Assembly: GCF_900114055.1 (NCBI RefSeq)
Contig: NZ_FORR01000011.1
Coordinates: 57,432-121,431, forward strand
Reading direction: 5' to 3'
DNA: 64,000 bases
DNA from: Thermoflavimicrobium dichotomicum
Lineage (GTDB): Bacteria > Bacillota > Bacilli > Thermoactinomycetales > Thermoactinomycetaceae
A program made the translations under genes and the position numbers. This document shows positions 37,538-47,261 of this stretch, piece after piece. Below the pieces are notes generated by a model that was given only the letters and a program-made list of their open reading frames with translations, searched no databases and had not been told where the DNA came from. Positions within the stretch are counted from its first letter, which is position 1. Each line of letters begins with the position of its first letter.

Positions 37538-37861
37538 CTAGTTTTTCTCCCATTGTTTGGTTACCTCGCGAATGTGATCCAGTTGTTTCCAGTATTGTTC
37601 AATCGCCATTTTGCCTTCGGGTGTGATTCGGATAGTGGTATGTGGAATTTTTTTGCGAACAAATTTTTTATCAATCGCAATGTAGCCTGCTTTTTCAAGC
37701 TTGGAGAGATGACAGGATAAATTGCCTTTGGTTAACCCGGTCAGTTCCTGCAAAAAGAGAAATTCAGCCATTGTACATGCTGCGAGAGCACTCATAATGG
37801 CTAATCGGGCGGGTTCATGAATCAGTTTGTTCAATCGAGCCATTTCTTTAAAAGGCATCAT
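37538..37861 (-). CDS. Small winged-helix transcriptional regulator
   Basis: A 107-residue MarR/ArsR-like winged helix (PF13601-type): HEPARLAIMSALAACTMAEFLFLQELTGLTKGNLSCHLSKLEKAGYI includes the recognition helix, and RITPEGKMAIEQYW closes the dimer helix. ATG 37861 is 7 bases after AAAGGAGG. A palindrome GTTTGTATTATAAAC (37893-37907) lies at the promoter and is probably its own operator. No target gene is adjacent, but a similar palindrome occurs at 52595. Confidence 0.88.
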   Translation of the reverse strand: MMPFKEMARLNKLIHEPARLAIMSALAACTMAEFLFLQELTGLTKGNLSCHLSKLEKAGYIAIDKKFVRKKIPHTTIRITPEGKMAIEQYWKQLDHIREVTKQWEKN

Positions 37862-37892
37862 AACAATGCCTCCTTTTTAAATCATTAAACTA

Positions 37893-37907
37893 GTTTGTAT
37901 TATAAAC
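37893..37907 (-). promoter_or_regulatory. Palindromic operator and -10 of the winged-helix gene
   Basis: GTTTGTATTATAAAC. On the minus strand it contains TATAAT, so a bound regulator would cover the -10. It is close to 52595-52609 (GTTTGTAATACAAAC; 13 of 15 positions). Confidence 0.6.
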
Positions 37908-38012
37908 CAAAAGAACAAGAAAAGAAAGGGAAAACATGTCACAGAATGTATAAAATATGAATCTTGATAAATAATGATTAATTATATATATTCGAAAAAA
38001 AGGAGGGATAAA

Positions 38013-38717
38013 ATGAAACGTTTTTGGGCCATCATGTTGTGCATGGTATGGGTACTTGTTTTAGCTCCAACTGCTGTATTTGCTGCTGATGAACATTTTG
38101 CTTTTCGCGAGGTAAAAATAAAAGAAACAAAAGTGGAATACCTGGTAACAGGCGAAGCAAAGGTGTTCGAAGGAACCTACCATTATCTTGTGCGTGCTGG
38201 AAAGCAGGTGCTGGTCAAAGGCCATGGACGGGCTACCGCTGGAGCGCCCAAATGGGGTAAATGGCAGCAAAAGATCACACTTTCCAAAGAACAGATCAAA
38301 GGAAAGAAAAATGTAACGCTCGAGCTGTACGAAAAAAGTGCCAAAGATGGAAAAGCCGTCAATCAACTGATCATTCCTCTCAATCATCCATTTGGAAAGG
38401 AATATCAGAATCGAGCATTTCGACATGTAAAAGTAGCAGAACCCAATGTGATCTATGTGGTTACGGGTAAAGCACGGGTATTTGAAGGGGTTTATTCCTA
38501 TATAGTAGAAGACGGTCACGATGTATTAGTTAAAGGAAGTGGCCAGGCTTCAGCAGCAGCACCTGCTTGGGGAACATTTAAACAAGAGATCGCTATTAAG
38601 AAGAGCAAGCTCCCTCACAATGGTTCCATCATTCTGACTTTGTACCAGAAAGATCTGTCTGGCAGGGGTGCGCACTTACATAGCTATTCCTTACAATTGG
38701 ATCAGTTTCCTTGGTAG
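38013..38717 (+). CDS. Secreted protein with two Gmad2-like domains
   Basis: A 234-residue exported protein: signal peptide with cleavage after PTAVFAA, then two tandem beta-sandwich repeats. Repeat 1 is FAFREVKIKETKVEYLVTGEA..., repeat 2 is RAFRHVKVAEPNVIYVVTGKA.... Both contain the ARVFEG-Y-Y-V and GAPxWG patterns of Gmad2, the immunoglobulin-like domain associated with spore germination and envelope proteins. ATG 38013 follows AAAGGAGGG. The gene is monocistronic with a strong terminator. Its role is inferred from the domain only. Confidence 0.82.
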   Translation: MKRFWAIMLCMVWVLVLAPTAVFAADEHFAFREVKIKETKVEYLVTGEAKVFEGTYHYLVRAGKQVLVKGHGRATAGAPKWGKWQQKITLSKEQIKGKKNVTLELYEKSAKDGKAVNQLIIPLNHPFGKEYQNRAFRHVKVAEPNVIYVVTGKARVFEGVYSYIVEDGHDVLVKGSGQASAAAPAWGTFKQEIAIKKSKLPHNGSIILTLYQKDLSGRGAHLHSYSLQLDQFPW

Positions 38718-38734
38718 TGTCAGGCAAACAATAC

Positions 38735-38772
38735 GCCGATGATTTCTTTCATGAAGTCATCGGCTTTTTTTG
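38735..38772 (+). terminator. Terminator after the Gmad2 gene
   Basis: Stem GCCGATGATTT / AAGTCATCGGC followed by TTTTTTT. Confidence 0.92.
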
Positions 38773-38864
38773 TGCATAGCGAAGTGGCACAGATTTCTTG
38801 TGTAACTCTATTGCAACTCTTGATTTTTACAGTAATAGAAACAAGAAAACTAGGAGAGATAAAG

Positions 38865-40346
38865 ATGAGTTGGATTCCGGACTGGTTGACAAGTCGCAGC
38901 CGTTTAACCCCTGAACGTATAGCGGTTGTGGAAGCAGAGACAGGAAAAAGATGGAGTTACCAGGAGCTTAATCAACATGCAGAGCAATTGGCGTTCGTAC
39001 TGCAAGAAGAAGGAGTCAAAAAAGGAGATCGGGTAGCGATTTTGGCTCCTAATCATCTTTCCTATGCTGAATTGTTGTTTGCCTGTGCCAAAATAGGTGC
39101 GATTTTTGTCCCGCTAAACTGGCGACTGGCTCTAAAAGAATTAAAAATGGTGGTGGAAGACTGTACACCTCATCTTCTTTTCTATCACCCCAGTTTTCAT
39201 GAATGGGCTAAGCGTTTACCCATCCAGAAAAAGATGGATCATCAGGAGTGGAAGAAACGAAATGGAATGGAAATGCGATGGAAACGAGAAGAACCTGACA
39301 TCGAAGATCCCTGGATGATTTTGTATACAGGCGGAACGACTGGAAAGCCGAAGGGAGTAGTTCTATCCCATCGTGCGATCTTCTGGAATGCGATCAATAC
39401 CATTCTGAGTTGGCATCTCACAGCTGATGACAAGACACTGGTTTACTTGCCGATGTTTCACACTGGGGGATTGAATGCTCTGGCTACACCTCTCTGGTAT
39501 ATGGGAGGGACAGTTGTCATTGGCGATCAGTTTGAAGCAGAAATGGCGATGGAGGTAATCGAGCGGGAACAATGTACGATTGTCTTGATGGTGCCTACCA
39601 TGTATCATCGATTGATTCAATCTCCAGCGTTTGAGCGCAATTCTTTCTCCAGCATGCGAGTTTTTTTGTCTGGTGGAGCACCCTGTCCGTTAAACATTTA
39701 TGATGCTTTTATAAAGAAAGGAATTTCTTTTAAGGAAGGTTATGGAATGACAGAAGCCGGACCCAATAATTTTCAAATCGATCCTGAAGTGGCCAAGAGA
39801 AAAAAGGGTTCTGTGGGTTTGCCCATGTTTTTCAATGAAATTCGGCTAATGGATGGACGAGTTGAGGTGACGGAACCAGAGAAAGTAGGAGAGATCTGGA
39901 TTCGGGGTGGACATTTATTTGGCTGTTACTGGAACAATCCCGAAGCGACTCAGGCTGCCCTGCAGAATGGTTGGTTTCGTACAGGAGATTTGGGAAAGCG
40001 AGATCAGGATGGTTATTACTATATCGTGGGTAGACAAAAAGACATGATTATTACAGGGGGAGAGAATGTATACCCGACTGAAGTGGAACAGGTTATATTA
40101 GAACATCCAGATGTAGAGGAGGTAACTGTTTTCGGGATTCCACATGAGCAGTGGGGAGAAGAAGTCACAGCAGTGATTGTGCTTAAGGAGAGGTCTACGT
40201 TGACCGCCAAGCAGTTGCAAAATTTTATCAGGAAACGCTTGGGAGGATATAAAGTTCCGAAAAAAATGGTTTTTGTCGATGAATTGTCTAAGACAGCAGT
40301 TGGAAAAATTGACAAGAAGGAGTTGATCAATCGTTATGGTTTATAG
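38865..40346 (+). CDS. AMP-dependent acyl-CoA ligase
   Basis: A 493-residue ANL-superfamily enzyme that adenylates a carboxylic acid and transfers it to CoA. Motifs: P-loop-like LYTGGTTGKPKG, YGMTEAG, the hinge GWFRTGDLGKRDQDGYYYIVGR and the C-terminal catalytic Lys in KTAVGKIDKKEL. It resembles medium/long-chain fatty-acyl or o-succinylbenzoate-CoA ligases, and the substrate is unknown. ATG 38865 follows TAGGAGAG. It is the first gene of a long operon with a regulator, an ABC importer and fatty-acid-type enzymes. Its stop overlaps the next gene. Confidence 0.9.
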   Translation: MSWIPDWLTSRSRLTPERIAVVEAETGKRWSYQELNQHAEQLAFVLQEEGVKKGDRVAILAPNHLSYAELLFACAKIGAIFVPLNWRLALKELKMVVEDCTPHLLFYHPSFHEWAKRLPIQKKMDHQEWKKRNGMEMRWKREEPDIEDPWMILYTGGTTGKPKGVVLSHRAIFWNAINTILSWHLTADDKTLVYLPMFHTGGLNALATPLWYMGGTVVIGDQFEAEMAMEVIEREQCTIVLMVPTMYHRLIQSPAFERNSFSSMRVFLSGGAPCPLNIYDAFIKKGISFKEGYGMTEAGPNNFQIDPEVAKRKKGSVGLPMFFNEIRLMDGRVEVTEPEKVGEIWIRGGHLFGCYWNNPEATQAALQNGWFRTGDLGKRDQDGYYYIVGRQKDMIITGGENVYPTEVEQVILEHPDVEEVTVFGIPHEQWGEEVTAVIVLKERSTLTAKQLQNFIRKRLGGYKVPKKMVFVDELSKTAVGKIDKKELINRYGL

Positions 40347-43300
40347 TGCCGGGTTGATTGTAAATACTGCCCTGCCCGTACTTCCCTCTTATTTGCTTCG
40401 TCGACCCTCCTTGGTAAAGAAGTGTAAACAAGGAATGGATGCCCCGGTTTTACTGCTTCATGCCCCAATGGGCTATGGTAAAACGACAGCCATTGCTTCT
40501 TTTTTAAAAGATCACAAGATGGATAGTTGTTGGATTCGCTTTTCTGCGAAAGAAATGGATGAGCAATCGGTTTGGCAGAAGCTGTTTTTGTCGATGCGCC
40601 AATTATTTCCTCACTTTGGGGAAACATGGATGGATGAAATTTTCACTTCCAAGAACGGCGATCCACCATCCTCGACTTTTTTAGAGAAGTGGATCAGTGA
40701 ATGGTTAAAGCTTTCCAAGAATATTGTATTCGTGCTTGATAATTATCACGTAGTGCAGTCTATTCCAGGTGTTCGACCATTTATGGAAGAGTGGGTAAAA
40801 AATATACCTGCAGGCTGTCATCTGGTAATCATGAGCCGTGAGAAATGTGATTGGGGTGGATTACATGCGATGAAAATGAAGGGCGAACTATATGAAATAT
40901 CGACATTGGACCTGGCATGGTCAGAAGAAGAGATAGAGGTGTATTTTACTGACTATTATCAACATACGCTCTCTCAGGAACAGCTTCAACTCATCTTTCG
41001 CAGGACGAGAGGTTGGCCTGTTGCTGTTCGGCTTCTGGCGCAATATTTTTCCCGGGAAATAGGAACGGAATCATTGTTTCAAGATCATTCGGACTTTATG
41101 CAAGATTTATTCCGGTATTTTAAAGAGGAAGTTTGGCAAGGTTTATCCTGCATATGGCAAAAAGTCCTTCTTGAAATGAGTTTATTGGATATGGTTTCTG
41201 ATCAAACCTATACAGAAGCATATGAAAGAAAGCCCATGATCTCGATGAATGAAGTGGAACAAAGACATTTATTCGTGACAAAAAGAAATGAATCGAGCTA
41301 TTTCTTTCACCCCTTGTTTCAGCGTTTTTTACAGTATCAGTTGAAACAGAATGCTATTGAACAACAACGTTTATACCCACAAGCGATTCAATATTATTCG
41401 CAAAGCCAAAAGTATGAACAGGCTTTACATTATGCCCGCGAATGGGGAGATCGGCAAACCTTTGCCGAAATGTTACTCCAATGCGCGAAAGAATGGTTAA
41501 ACCAGGGACAATTGGACAGAGTAGAAGCTTCCCTGTGCCCACTCGAAGACGACTGGAAAGATCATTATTACCATTTATGGATCTATGAAGGGGAACTTTA
41601 TCGTTATCGGTGCCAATATGAGAAAGCGTTGCAATGTTATACGCGAGTGGAAAAGCTTGCGAAAATGGTTGGAGATCGGCAAGGGGAGAGCTTAAGTTTG
41701 GAAGGGCAGGCTCGTGTATATTTAGATACCATTCAACCAGGCAAAGCGGAGTATTTTTTGTTACGAGCACTCCAGGTTCTGGAAGGGGAAGAGGCATATC
41801 ATTCTGATCGTGAACGTTTACAACTTTTGATTGCAGAAAATCAAGTGAATATCGGCCGAGTATGGGATGCAAATCAATGGTTGGAAAAAAGGAAAGAAGG
41901 AAATGAAGTGTTTGTTGATCCTGAGTTGGAAGCGAGACTGTTACTTCGTACAGGACGTTTACGACAAGCCAGGCAAATACTGGAGAAGAAGAAAAAAGAA
42001 GAAGAGCAAGCGGGAAAAAATCTGTTACCCCGTTCCCATCGGGAAACGCACGTGTTACTATCATTTATTCAAAGTTTAATCGGAGAAATTGACCAAGCCA
42101 AAAAAATGGCGGAAATTGGCATTGTGCAAGGTGTAGAATATCAATCTCCATTTATAGAAGCTTGTGGTTGGATGCGATTGGGACATGCTGTCCAATTAAT
42201 GCCGAAATATGAAAAAAAATTAGCGGTTGAATGTTATCAAGCGGCCATTGAGTTAATGGATGATCTGCGTATGTCACGCGGAAAAGCGGAACCATTGTTA
42301 GGCATGACCTTACTGTACGGACGGGATGGAGTAACAGATCTAGCTTGTTACTATGGTCAACAAGCATTAACGGAAGTAGAGAAGGTGAAAGATCATTGGT
42401 TGGCAGCCGTGATTCGTTTGGCGATGGGGATTGCGGCTTTTTATGGTGAACGCTTACCCATGGCTGAACAGATTTTTACAGAATGTTGTAACCGGTTTGT
42501 GCGTTGTGGTGATCATTATTTTCTAACTGTTTCCCTATTATGGAAAGCGATCACTGCTTTGGACACAGGAGATGAATCGGTTTTTGCAGGGAGTATGCGT
42601 GAATTATTGTCATCCATGCAGAAAGGACAATATGAATTTCTGTTGCAAAAAAGAACGCTTTTTGGACCACGTGATATCCAAAGATGGATTCAGTTGTTAT
42701 TTACTGCACAGGGAAGAGAAATTGAAGAATCTTATGTATCCTATTTGCTCGAAGAGATGGGGCTTCACCATGTGACTTCGCATCCTGGTTATACCCTAAG
42801 AATCCAGACATTGGGTACGTTTCGGGTTTGGTTAGGCGACGATGAAATTCAGGCCAAAGATTGGCAACGCAGTAAGGCCAAAGAATTATTTCAGTTTTTG
42901 ATAACCAAACGTCACAGTTTATTAACGAAAGAGGAGATTTGCGCTTACTTATGGCCAGATGCAGATATGAAGGCAGCAGATCGGGATTTCAAAGTGGCAC
43001 TTCATGCCTTGAATAATACACTGGAACCCAATCGCTCAGCACGATCAACCTCTTTTTATATTCAACGGCAAGGAGCCTTATATGGCTTGAATCGATCAGC
43101 TGGTTATGAGCTGGATGTGGATGAATTTGAAAAGCTGGTCCAACAGGGAATGAAAGAGGAGGATTTAAACCAACTGCAAAGCGGACTTGATTTATATCAT
43201 GGCAGTTATTTACCAGAGCGTAGATACGAAGATTGGAGTGCGATGGAACGAGAACGGTTACAATCGCTTTTTATTCGTGGAGCTGAACGACTCGCCAGGT

Positions 43301-43548
43301 TGTTGATCGAGCAACAGATGTGGGATGAAGCAATTGATTGGTGTGAACGAATTTTGCAAGAAGACCCGTGTTGGGAAGAGGCTTATCGTTTACTCATGAA
43401 AATTTATTATCTTAGGAATAACCGGCCACAATCTATCCGGATCTATCAGCGATGTTGCAATCGATTGCAAAAAGAACTGGGAATTACTCCGATGCCAAAA
43501 ACAGAAGAATGGTACCAGTTCATTGTCCAGGGGCGACTTCCAGTGTAA
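40336..43548 (+). CDS. Giant STAND-ATPase/SARP transcriptional activator
   Basis: A 1070-residue regulator. The N-terminal MalT-like NTPase has the P-loop HAPMGYGKTT (about 42-51) and a Walker-B-like IVFVLDNYH. A long tetratricopeptide-type helical middle (about 340-780) follows. The C-terminal quarter is a SARP module: winged helix (LRIQTLGTFRVWL...KAKELFQFLITKRHSLLTKEEICAYLWPD) plus a BTAD bacterial transcription activation domain. It has no LuxR HTH. It overlaps the ligase gene by 11 bases and lies inside the operon it probably controls, with the ligand sensed by the STAND part. Confidence 0.9.
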   Translation: MVYSAGLIVNTALPVLPSYLLRRPSLVKKCKQGMDAPVLLLHAPMGYGKTTAIASFLKDHKMDSCWIRFSAKEMDEQSVWQKLFLSMRQLFPHFGETWMDEIFTSKNGDPPSSTFLEKWISEWLKLSKNIVFVLDNYHVVQSIPGVRPFMEEWVKNIPAGCHLVIMSREKCDWGGLHAMKMKGELYEISTLDLAWSEEEIEVYFTDYYQHTLSQEQLQLIFRRTRGWPVAVRLLAQYFSREIGTESLFQDHSDFMQDLFRYFKEEVWQGLSCIWQKVLLEMSLLDMVSDQTYTEAYERKPMISMNEVEQRHLFVTKRNESSYFFHPLFQRFLQYQLKQNAIEQQRLYPQAIQYYSQSQKYEQALHYAREWGDRQTFAEMLLQCAKEWLNQGQLDRVEASLCPLEDDWKDHYYHLWIYEGELYRYRCQYEKALQCYTRVEKLAKMVGDRQGESLSLEGQARVYLDTIQPGKAEYFLLRALQVLEGEEAYHSDRERLQLLIAENQVNIGRVWDANQWLEKRKEGNEVFVDPELEARLLLRTGRLRQARQILEKKKKEEEQAGKNLLPRSHRETHVLLSFIQSLIGEIDQAKKMAEIGIVQGVEYQSPFIEACGWMRLGHAVQLMPKYEKKLAVECYQAAIELMDDLRMSRGKAEPLLGMTLLYGRDGVTDLACYYGQQALTEVEKVKDHWLAAVIRLAMGIAAFYGERLPMAEQIFTECCNRFVRCGDHYFLTVSLLWKAITALDTGDESVFAGSMRELLSSMQKGQYEFLLQKRTLFGPRDIQRWIQLLFTAQGREIEESYVSYLLEEMGLHHVTSHPGYTLRIQTLGTFRVWLGDDEIQAKDWQRSKAKELFQFLITKRHSLLTKEEICAYLWPDADMKAADRDFKVALHALNNTLEPNRSARSTSFYIQRQGALYGLNRSAGYELDVDEFEKLVQQGMKEEDLNQLQSGLDLYHGSYLPERRYEDWSAMERERLQSLFIRGAERLARLLIEQQMWDEAIDWCERILQEDPCWEEAYRLLMKIYYLRNNRPQSIRIYQRCCNRLQKELGITPMPKTEEWYQFIVQGRLPV

Positions 43549-43609
43549 CTGATTTGCAACTTTGTCAGATTAACATAGATAGCAAGTGAAAGAAAGGGAG
43601 TGATCCGGC

Positions 43610-44812
43610 ATGATTCGTTCTCATTTGCGCAGTGCATTTATTTTTCTCTCATTAGGTGCCCTGCTATTTGTAAGCGCTTGCTCAGGGCAGGGCGGAGCTG
43701 ATGCTGGCAAACCGATCAAAATCGGATTGCTGGCTTCTACGACAGGAGCATTGGAGTCGTATGGTAAACAAACAGTGAACGGTTTTCAACTGGGCTTGGA
43801 GTATGCTACTCAAGGAAAGAAAGAGATCAATGGACGCAAAATTGAAGTGATTGTGGAAGATACGGAAACCAAGGCAGATGTTGCCGTGAAAAAAGCGACG
43901 AAGTTATTGGAGGAAGATGAGGTCGATATCCTGGTCGGTTCAAGCAGTTCAGCCGATACTCTCGCTGTTCTTCCTTTGGCGCAAGAATACAGGAAAGTGA
44001 TGATTGTCGAACCAGCTGTTGCGGATAGTATTACAGGAAGTGATTGGAATCGCTATATTTTCCGCACAGCCCGTAGTTCTTCTCAGGATGCGGTAGCGGG
44101 AGCGGCGGCCATCGCGAAGCCAGGCGTAAAAATCGCCACTTTTGCACCTGATTATGCCTTTGGAAGGGATGGGGTATCCGCCTTTAAAAAAGCGGCTGAA
44201 AAACGTGGAGCCAAAGTGATTCATGAAGAATATGCAGACCCAAAAGCGACTGACTTTACGGCTAATTTGCAGAAAATTGTTAATGCGAAACCGGACTATT
44301 TATTTGTCATTTGGGCTGGGGCAAATACGCCCTGGAATCAAATTCATGACATGAAGCTGGCTGAGCGCGGAATTAAAATATCAACGGGGGTTCCCGATAT
44401 AGCTGCTCTGAAAACGATGCAACCGCTTGTTGGGATGGAAGGGTTTACCGTTTATTATCATACACTTCCGAAAAATAAAGTGAATGACTGGTTAGTCAGT
44501 GAACATAAAAAACGCTTTCACTCTCCACCTGATCTGTTCACACCTGGGGGAATGGCAGCCGCGATTGCCGCTGTGGAAGCATTGAAAAAGACAGGTGGCG
44601 ATAGCACAGCGGACAAGCTGATTTCAGCAATGGAAGGGATGTCTTTTGAAACCCCAAAAGGCAAGATGACTTTCCGTAAAGAGGACCATCAAGCATTACA
44701 GACCCTCTATGCGGTTCGTTTGCAAAAAGGGACAGACTATCCAGCACCAGAGTTGATTCGTGAGTTGTCTCCAGACGAAACTGCTCCACCCATCCAAAAT
44801 AAAAAGAAATAG
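43610..44812 (+). CDS. livK: Branched-chain-type ABC substrate-binding lipoprotein
   Basis: A 400-residue type I periplasmic-binding-fold lipoprotein (lipobox LFVSAC). The body follows the LivK/amide-urea-binding pattern: KIGLLASTTGALESYGKQTVNGFQLGLEYA, VEDTETKADVAVKKATKLLEEDEVDILVGSSSS. LivK-type proteins bind branched amino acids but also short amides, urea and aromatic acids. Here the partner enzymes suggest a carboxylic acid. ATG 43610 follows GAAAGGGAGTG. It is separated from livG by a stable hairpin. Confidence 0.9.
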   Translation: MIRSHLRSAFIFLSLGALLFVSACSGQGGADAGKPIKIGLLASTTGALESYGKQTVNGFQLGLEYATQGKKEINGRKIEVIVEDTETKADVAVKKATKLLEEDEVDILVGSSSSADTLAVLPLAQEYRKVMIVEPAVADSITGSDWNRYIFRTARSSSQDAVAGAAAIAKPGVKIATFAPDYAFGRDGVSAFKKAAEKRGAKVIHEEYADPKATDFTANLQKIVNAKPDYLFVIWAGANTPWNQIHDMKLAERGIKISTGVPDIAALKTMQPLVGMEGFTVYYHTLPKNKVNDWLVSEHKKRFHSPPDLFTPGGMAAAIAAVEALKKTGGDSTADKLISAMEGMSFETPKGKMTFRKEDHQALQTLYAVRLQKGTDYPAPELIRELSPDETAPPIQNKKK

Positions 44813-44836
44813 ACTCTTTCTGAACATAACGCCAAG

Positions 44837-44880
44837 GAATCGGTTTCTTGTCAAGAAATCGTAACCAAGAAACCGATTTC
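44837..44880 (+). other. Intercistronic hairpin between livK and livG
   Basis: AATCGGTTTCTTG pairs perfectly with CAAGAAACCGATT around 15 bases. No T run follows. Such a structure protects the upstream message and would raise the amount of binding protein relative to the transporter. Confidence 0.7.
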
Positions 44881-44919
44881 AGGCTCCAATCCATGGACTG
44901 ACCAAAAGGGGGGGATGAA

Positions 44920-45681
44920 ATGGAGTCCATTTTGAAAACCCAAAACCTAACGATTACCTTTGGTGGACATATTGTTTTAAAAGAGATTAATGTTTCAATT
45001 CAGCGTAATCGGTTTACATCCATAATTGGTCCGAATGGCGCAGGAAAAACCACATTTTTCAACTTGCTAAGTGGTCAATTAAAACCGACACAAGGTCGGA
45101 TTTTCTTTCGAGATCAGGATGTAACTCAACTATCTCCAGATGCTCGGACTCGATTGGGCATTGGGCGCTCTTTTCAAATCACCGATGTCTTTCCACATCT
45201 GACTGTACTGGAAAATGTGCGATTGGCTGTACAAGCACGAGCTGGTATACACTTCCATGTTTTCTATCCGAAACAAAAAATGAAAGAATTGGAAGATAAA
45301 GCGATGGAGTGGCTAAAAAAGGCATTGCTCGAACATAAAAAAAATGAGTTGGCTACCTATCTAACACATGGAGAAAAAAGAAAATTGGAAATCGCCATGC
45401 TGTTAGCGTTAGAAACAGAACTGTTACTCTTGGATGAGCCTACGGCCGGCATGTCATTGGAAGAAGTGCCGATGATTTTGGAATTGATCCAATCATTAAA
45501 AGATGAACAGAATCGTACCATATTGCTGATCGAGCACAAAATGGACATGATTCGGAACTTGTCTGATCAAGTGCTGGTTTTGTATCAAAGCGAATTGCTG
45601 GCACAAGGCACACCAGAGGAAATCATGCAAAATGAACTTGTGCAATCCGCTTATTTGGGAGGGGATTTCCTTGCTCCTTGA
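44920..45681 (+). CDS. livG: ABC transporter ATPase LivG type
   Basis: A 253-residue importer ATPase: Walker A GPNGAGKTT, a THGEKRKLEIAM signature instead of the usual LSGGQ (as in LivG proteins), Walker B LLLLDEPTAGM, and the H-loop LIEHKMD. It pairs with LivF below. ATG 44920 follows AAAGGGGGGG, and the end overlaps livF by 11 bases. Confidence 0.94.
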   Translation: MESILKTQNLTITFGGHIVLKEINVSIQRNRFTSIIGPNGAGKTTFFNLLSGQLKPTQGRIFFRDQDVTQLSPDARTRLGIGRSFQITDVFPHLTVLENVRLAVQARAGIHFHVFYPKQKMKELEDKAMEWLKKALLEHKKNELATYLTHGEKRKLEIAMLLALETELLLLDEPTAGMSLEEVPMILELIQSLKDEQNRTILLIEHKMDMIRNLSDQVLVLYQSELLAQGTPEEIMQNELVQSAYLGGDFLAP

Positions 45682-46372
45682 AATTGAACAAATGGAGACA
45701 TTTATTGGGCAATATCATATTTTGCATGGGATTACGCTGTCTGTCCCAGCTGGAGAAGTTACGGTTTTATTGGGGAGAAATGGGGCAGGAAAAACAACTA
45801 CATTACGTTCGATTATGGGGCTTGCTCCTGCACAGAAAGGAACCATTCGTTTTTGTGGTGAGGAGATCCAGGCATTTCCTCCCTATGAAATTGTGCGTCG
45901 AGGCATTGGTTATGTGCCTGAGGATCAAGGGATCTTTGGTGATTTAACTGTTGAAGAAAATTTGAAAGTGGCCATGAAACATAAAGATTCCGCTGCGATG
46001 GAACGGTTGCAATGGACATTGGAGTTGTTTCCAGATTTAAAAACGGATTGGCATAAAAAGGGAGCCTATCTGAGTGGTGGACAGAAGCAAATGTTATCCA
46101 TTGCTCGTGCGTTGGTTCAAGATCTGTCCTTACTCTTGATTGATGAGCCGAGTAAGGGATTGGCTCCCATTATGGTGGAGAAGGTCGCCAAAGCTTTATT
46201 GCACATGAAACAAAAAACAACCATTGTGCTCGTTGAGCAAAACTTTGCGATGGCTAGTTGGGTAGGAGATCGATTTTATATTTTGGATGATGGAAAAACA
46301 GTTGCTGCCGGACCTATGAAAGAATTAAAAGAAGATCAAGAGTTAAAGAGAAAATATTTGGGTGTTTCGTAG
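45671..46372 (+). CDS. livF: ABC transporter ATPase LivF type
   Basis: A 233-residue second ATPase of the importer: Walker A GRNGAGKTTT, signature LSGGQKQMLSIARAL, Walker B LLLIDEPSKGL, H-loop LVEQNF. TTG 45671 is preceded by GGGAGGGGA inside livG. The longer frame from 45632 has no ribosome site and would overlap livG by 50 bases. Confidence 0.94.
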   Translation: MLLEIEQMETFIGQYHILHGITLSVPAGEVTVLLGRNGAGKTTTLRSIMGLAPAQKGTIRFCGEEIQAFPPYEIVRRGIGYVPEDQGIFGDLTVEENLKVAMKHKDSAAMERLQWTLELFPDLKTDWHKKGAYLSGGQKQMLSIARALVQDLSLLLIDEPSKGLAPIMVEKVAKALLHMKQKTTIVLVEQNFAMASWVGDRFYILDDGKTVAAGPMKELKEDQELKRKYLGVS

Positions 46373-46391
46373 AGAGGAGGGATCAGAGGAA

Positions 46392-47261
46392 ATGGCGATA
46401 TGGCTGAATCTCACTGTGAATGGGCTGGCAACAGGAATGTTAATCTTTTTGCTGGCTGTGGGCTTGACCTTGATTTTTGGATTGATGGATGTGTTGAACT
46501 TTGCACATGGCGGTTTATTTGTCTGGGGAGCGTTTGCTGGTATCTGGCTTTTTGCCCGTACGGGAAGTTTTTTATTAGGACTGTTGTTTGCTGTCGTGGT
46601 CGGCTTGATTTTGGGATGGTTCATGGAAAGATGGATCATACAACCGGTCTATGGGAATCACATGCAACAGATCCTGATTACTTTGGGGGTAATGTTGGTT
46701 TTAAGCGAATTTATTAAAGTGATTTGGGGCCCCAATCAGCTCAGTGCTCCTACTCCTGAATGGCTGGCGGGAAGTTGGGTGATCGGCGGAGTGGTATTGA
46801 TCAAATATCGACTTTTCATTATTTTGGTTGGCTTACTTGTCTTTCTCCTGGCTCACTTTCTACTTACTCATACACGAATGGGTTTGATTGTTCGAGCAGG
46901 GGTCATGAACCGTGAGATGGTACAAGCTTTAGGGGTCAATATCCAACGGGTTTTTATGGGTGTTTTTATGATTGGCGCGGCTTTAGCCACTCTAGCAGGA
47001 GTGTTGTTTGGGCCTTATTCCGGTGTGATTTATGCGGAGATGGGACTAGAGTATGCGATCTTTGCCTTTATTGTGGTTATTATTGGTGGAATGGGAAGTG
47101 TCATGGGTTCTGCTTTCGCTTCTGCCATTGTTGGTTTGTCTGGCGCTTATGTCAATTATCTATTACCGGATCTGTCACTGGCTGTAAACATGTTGATCAT
47201 GTTGGTCGTGCTATTGTGGAAGCCTGAGGGACTATTTGGAACGAAAGGGGTGAAAGGATGA
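46392..47261 (+). CDS. livH: ABC permease LivH type
   Basis: A 289-residue integral membrane permease with eight or so spans. Typical elements are LTLIFGLMDVLNFAHGGLFVWGAF at the N-terminus and the EAA-like cytoplasmic loop (VQALGVNIQRVFMGVF). ATG 46392 follows AGAGGAAA. The stop overlaps livM by 4 bases (ATGA). Confidence 0.94.
   Translation: MAIWLNLTVNGLATGMLIFLLAVGLTLIFGLMDVLNFAHGGLFVWGAFAGIWLFARTGSFLLGLLFAVVVGLILGWFMERWIIQPVYGNHMQQILITLGVMLVLSEFIKVIWGPNQLSAPTPEWLAGSWVIGGVVLIKYRLFIILVGLLVFLLAHFLLTHTRMGLIVRAGVMNREMVQALGVNIQRVFMGVFMIGAALATLAGVLFGPYSGVIYAEMGLEYAIFAFIVVIIGGMGSVMGSAFASAIVGLSGAYVNYLLPDLSLAVNMLIMLVVLLWKPEGLFGTKGVKG

Noticed and set aside
37445..37720. 91-codon plus-strand frame opposite the winged-helix gene
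   Set aside because: Most of it is the shadow of the convergent regulator gene, whose domain is clear.
40334..40627. Minus-strand 97-codon frame
   Set aside because: Antisense to the ligase/regulator junction, where both sense frames show clear domain motifs.
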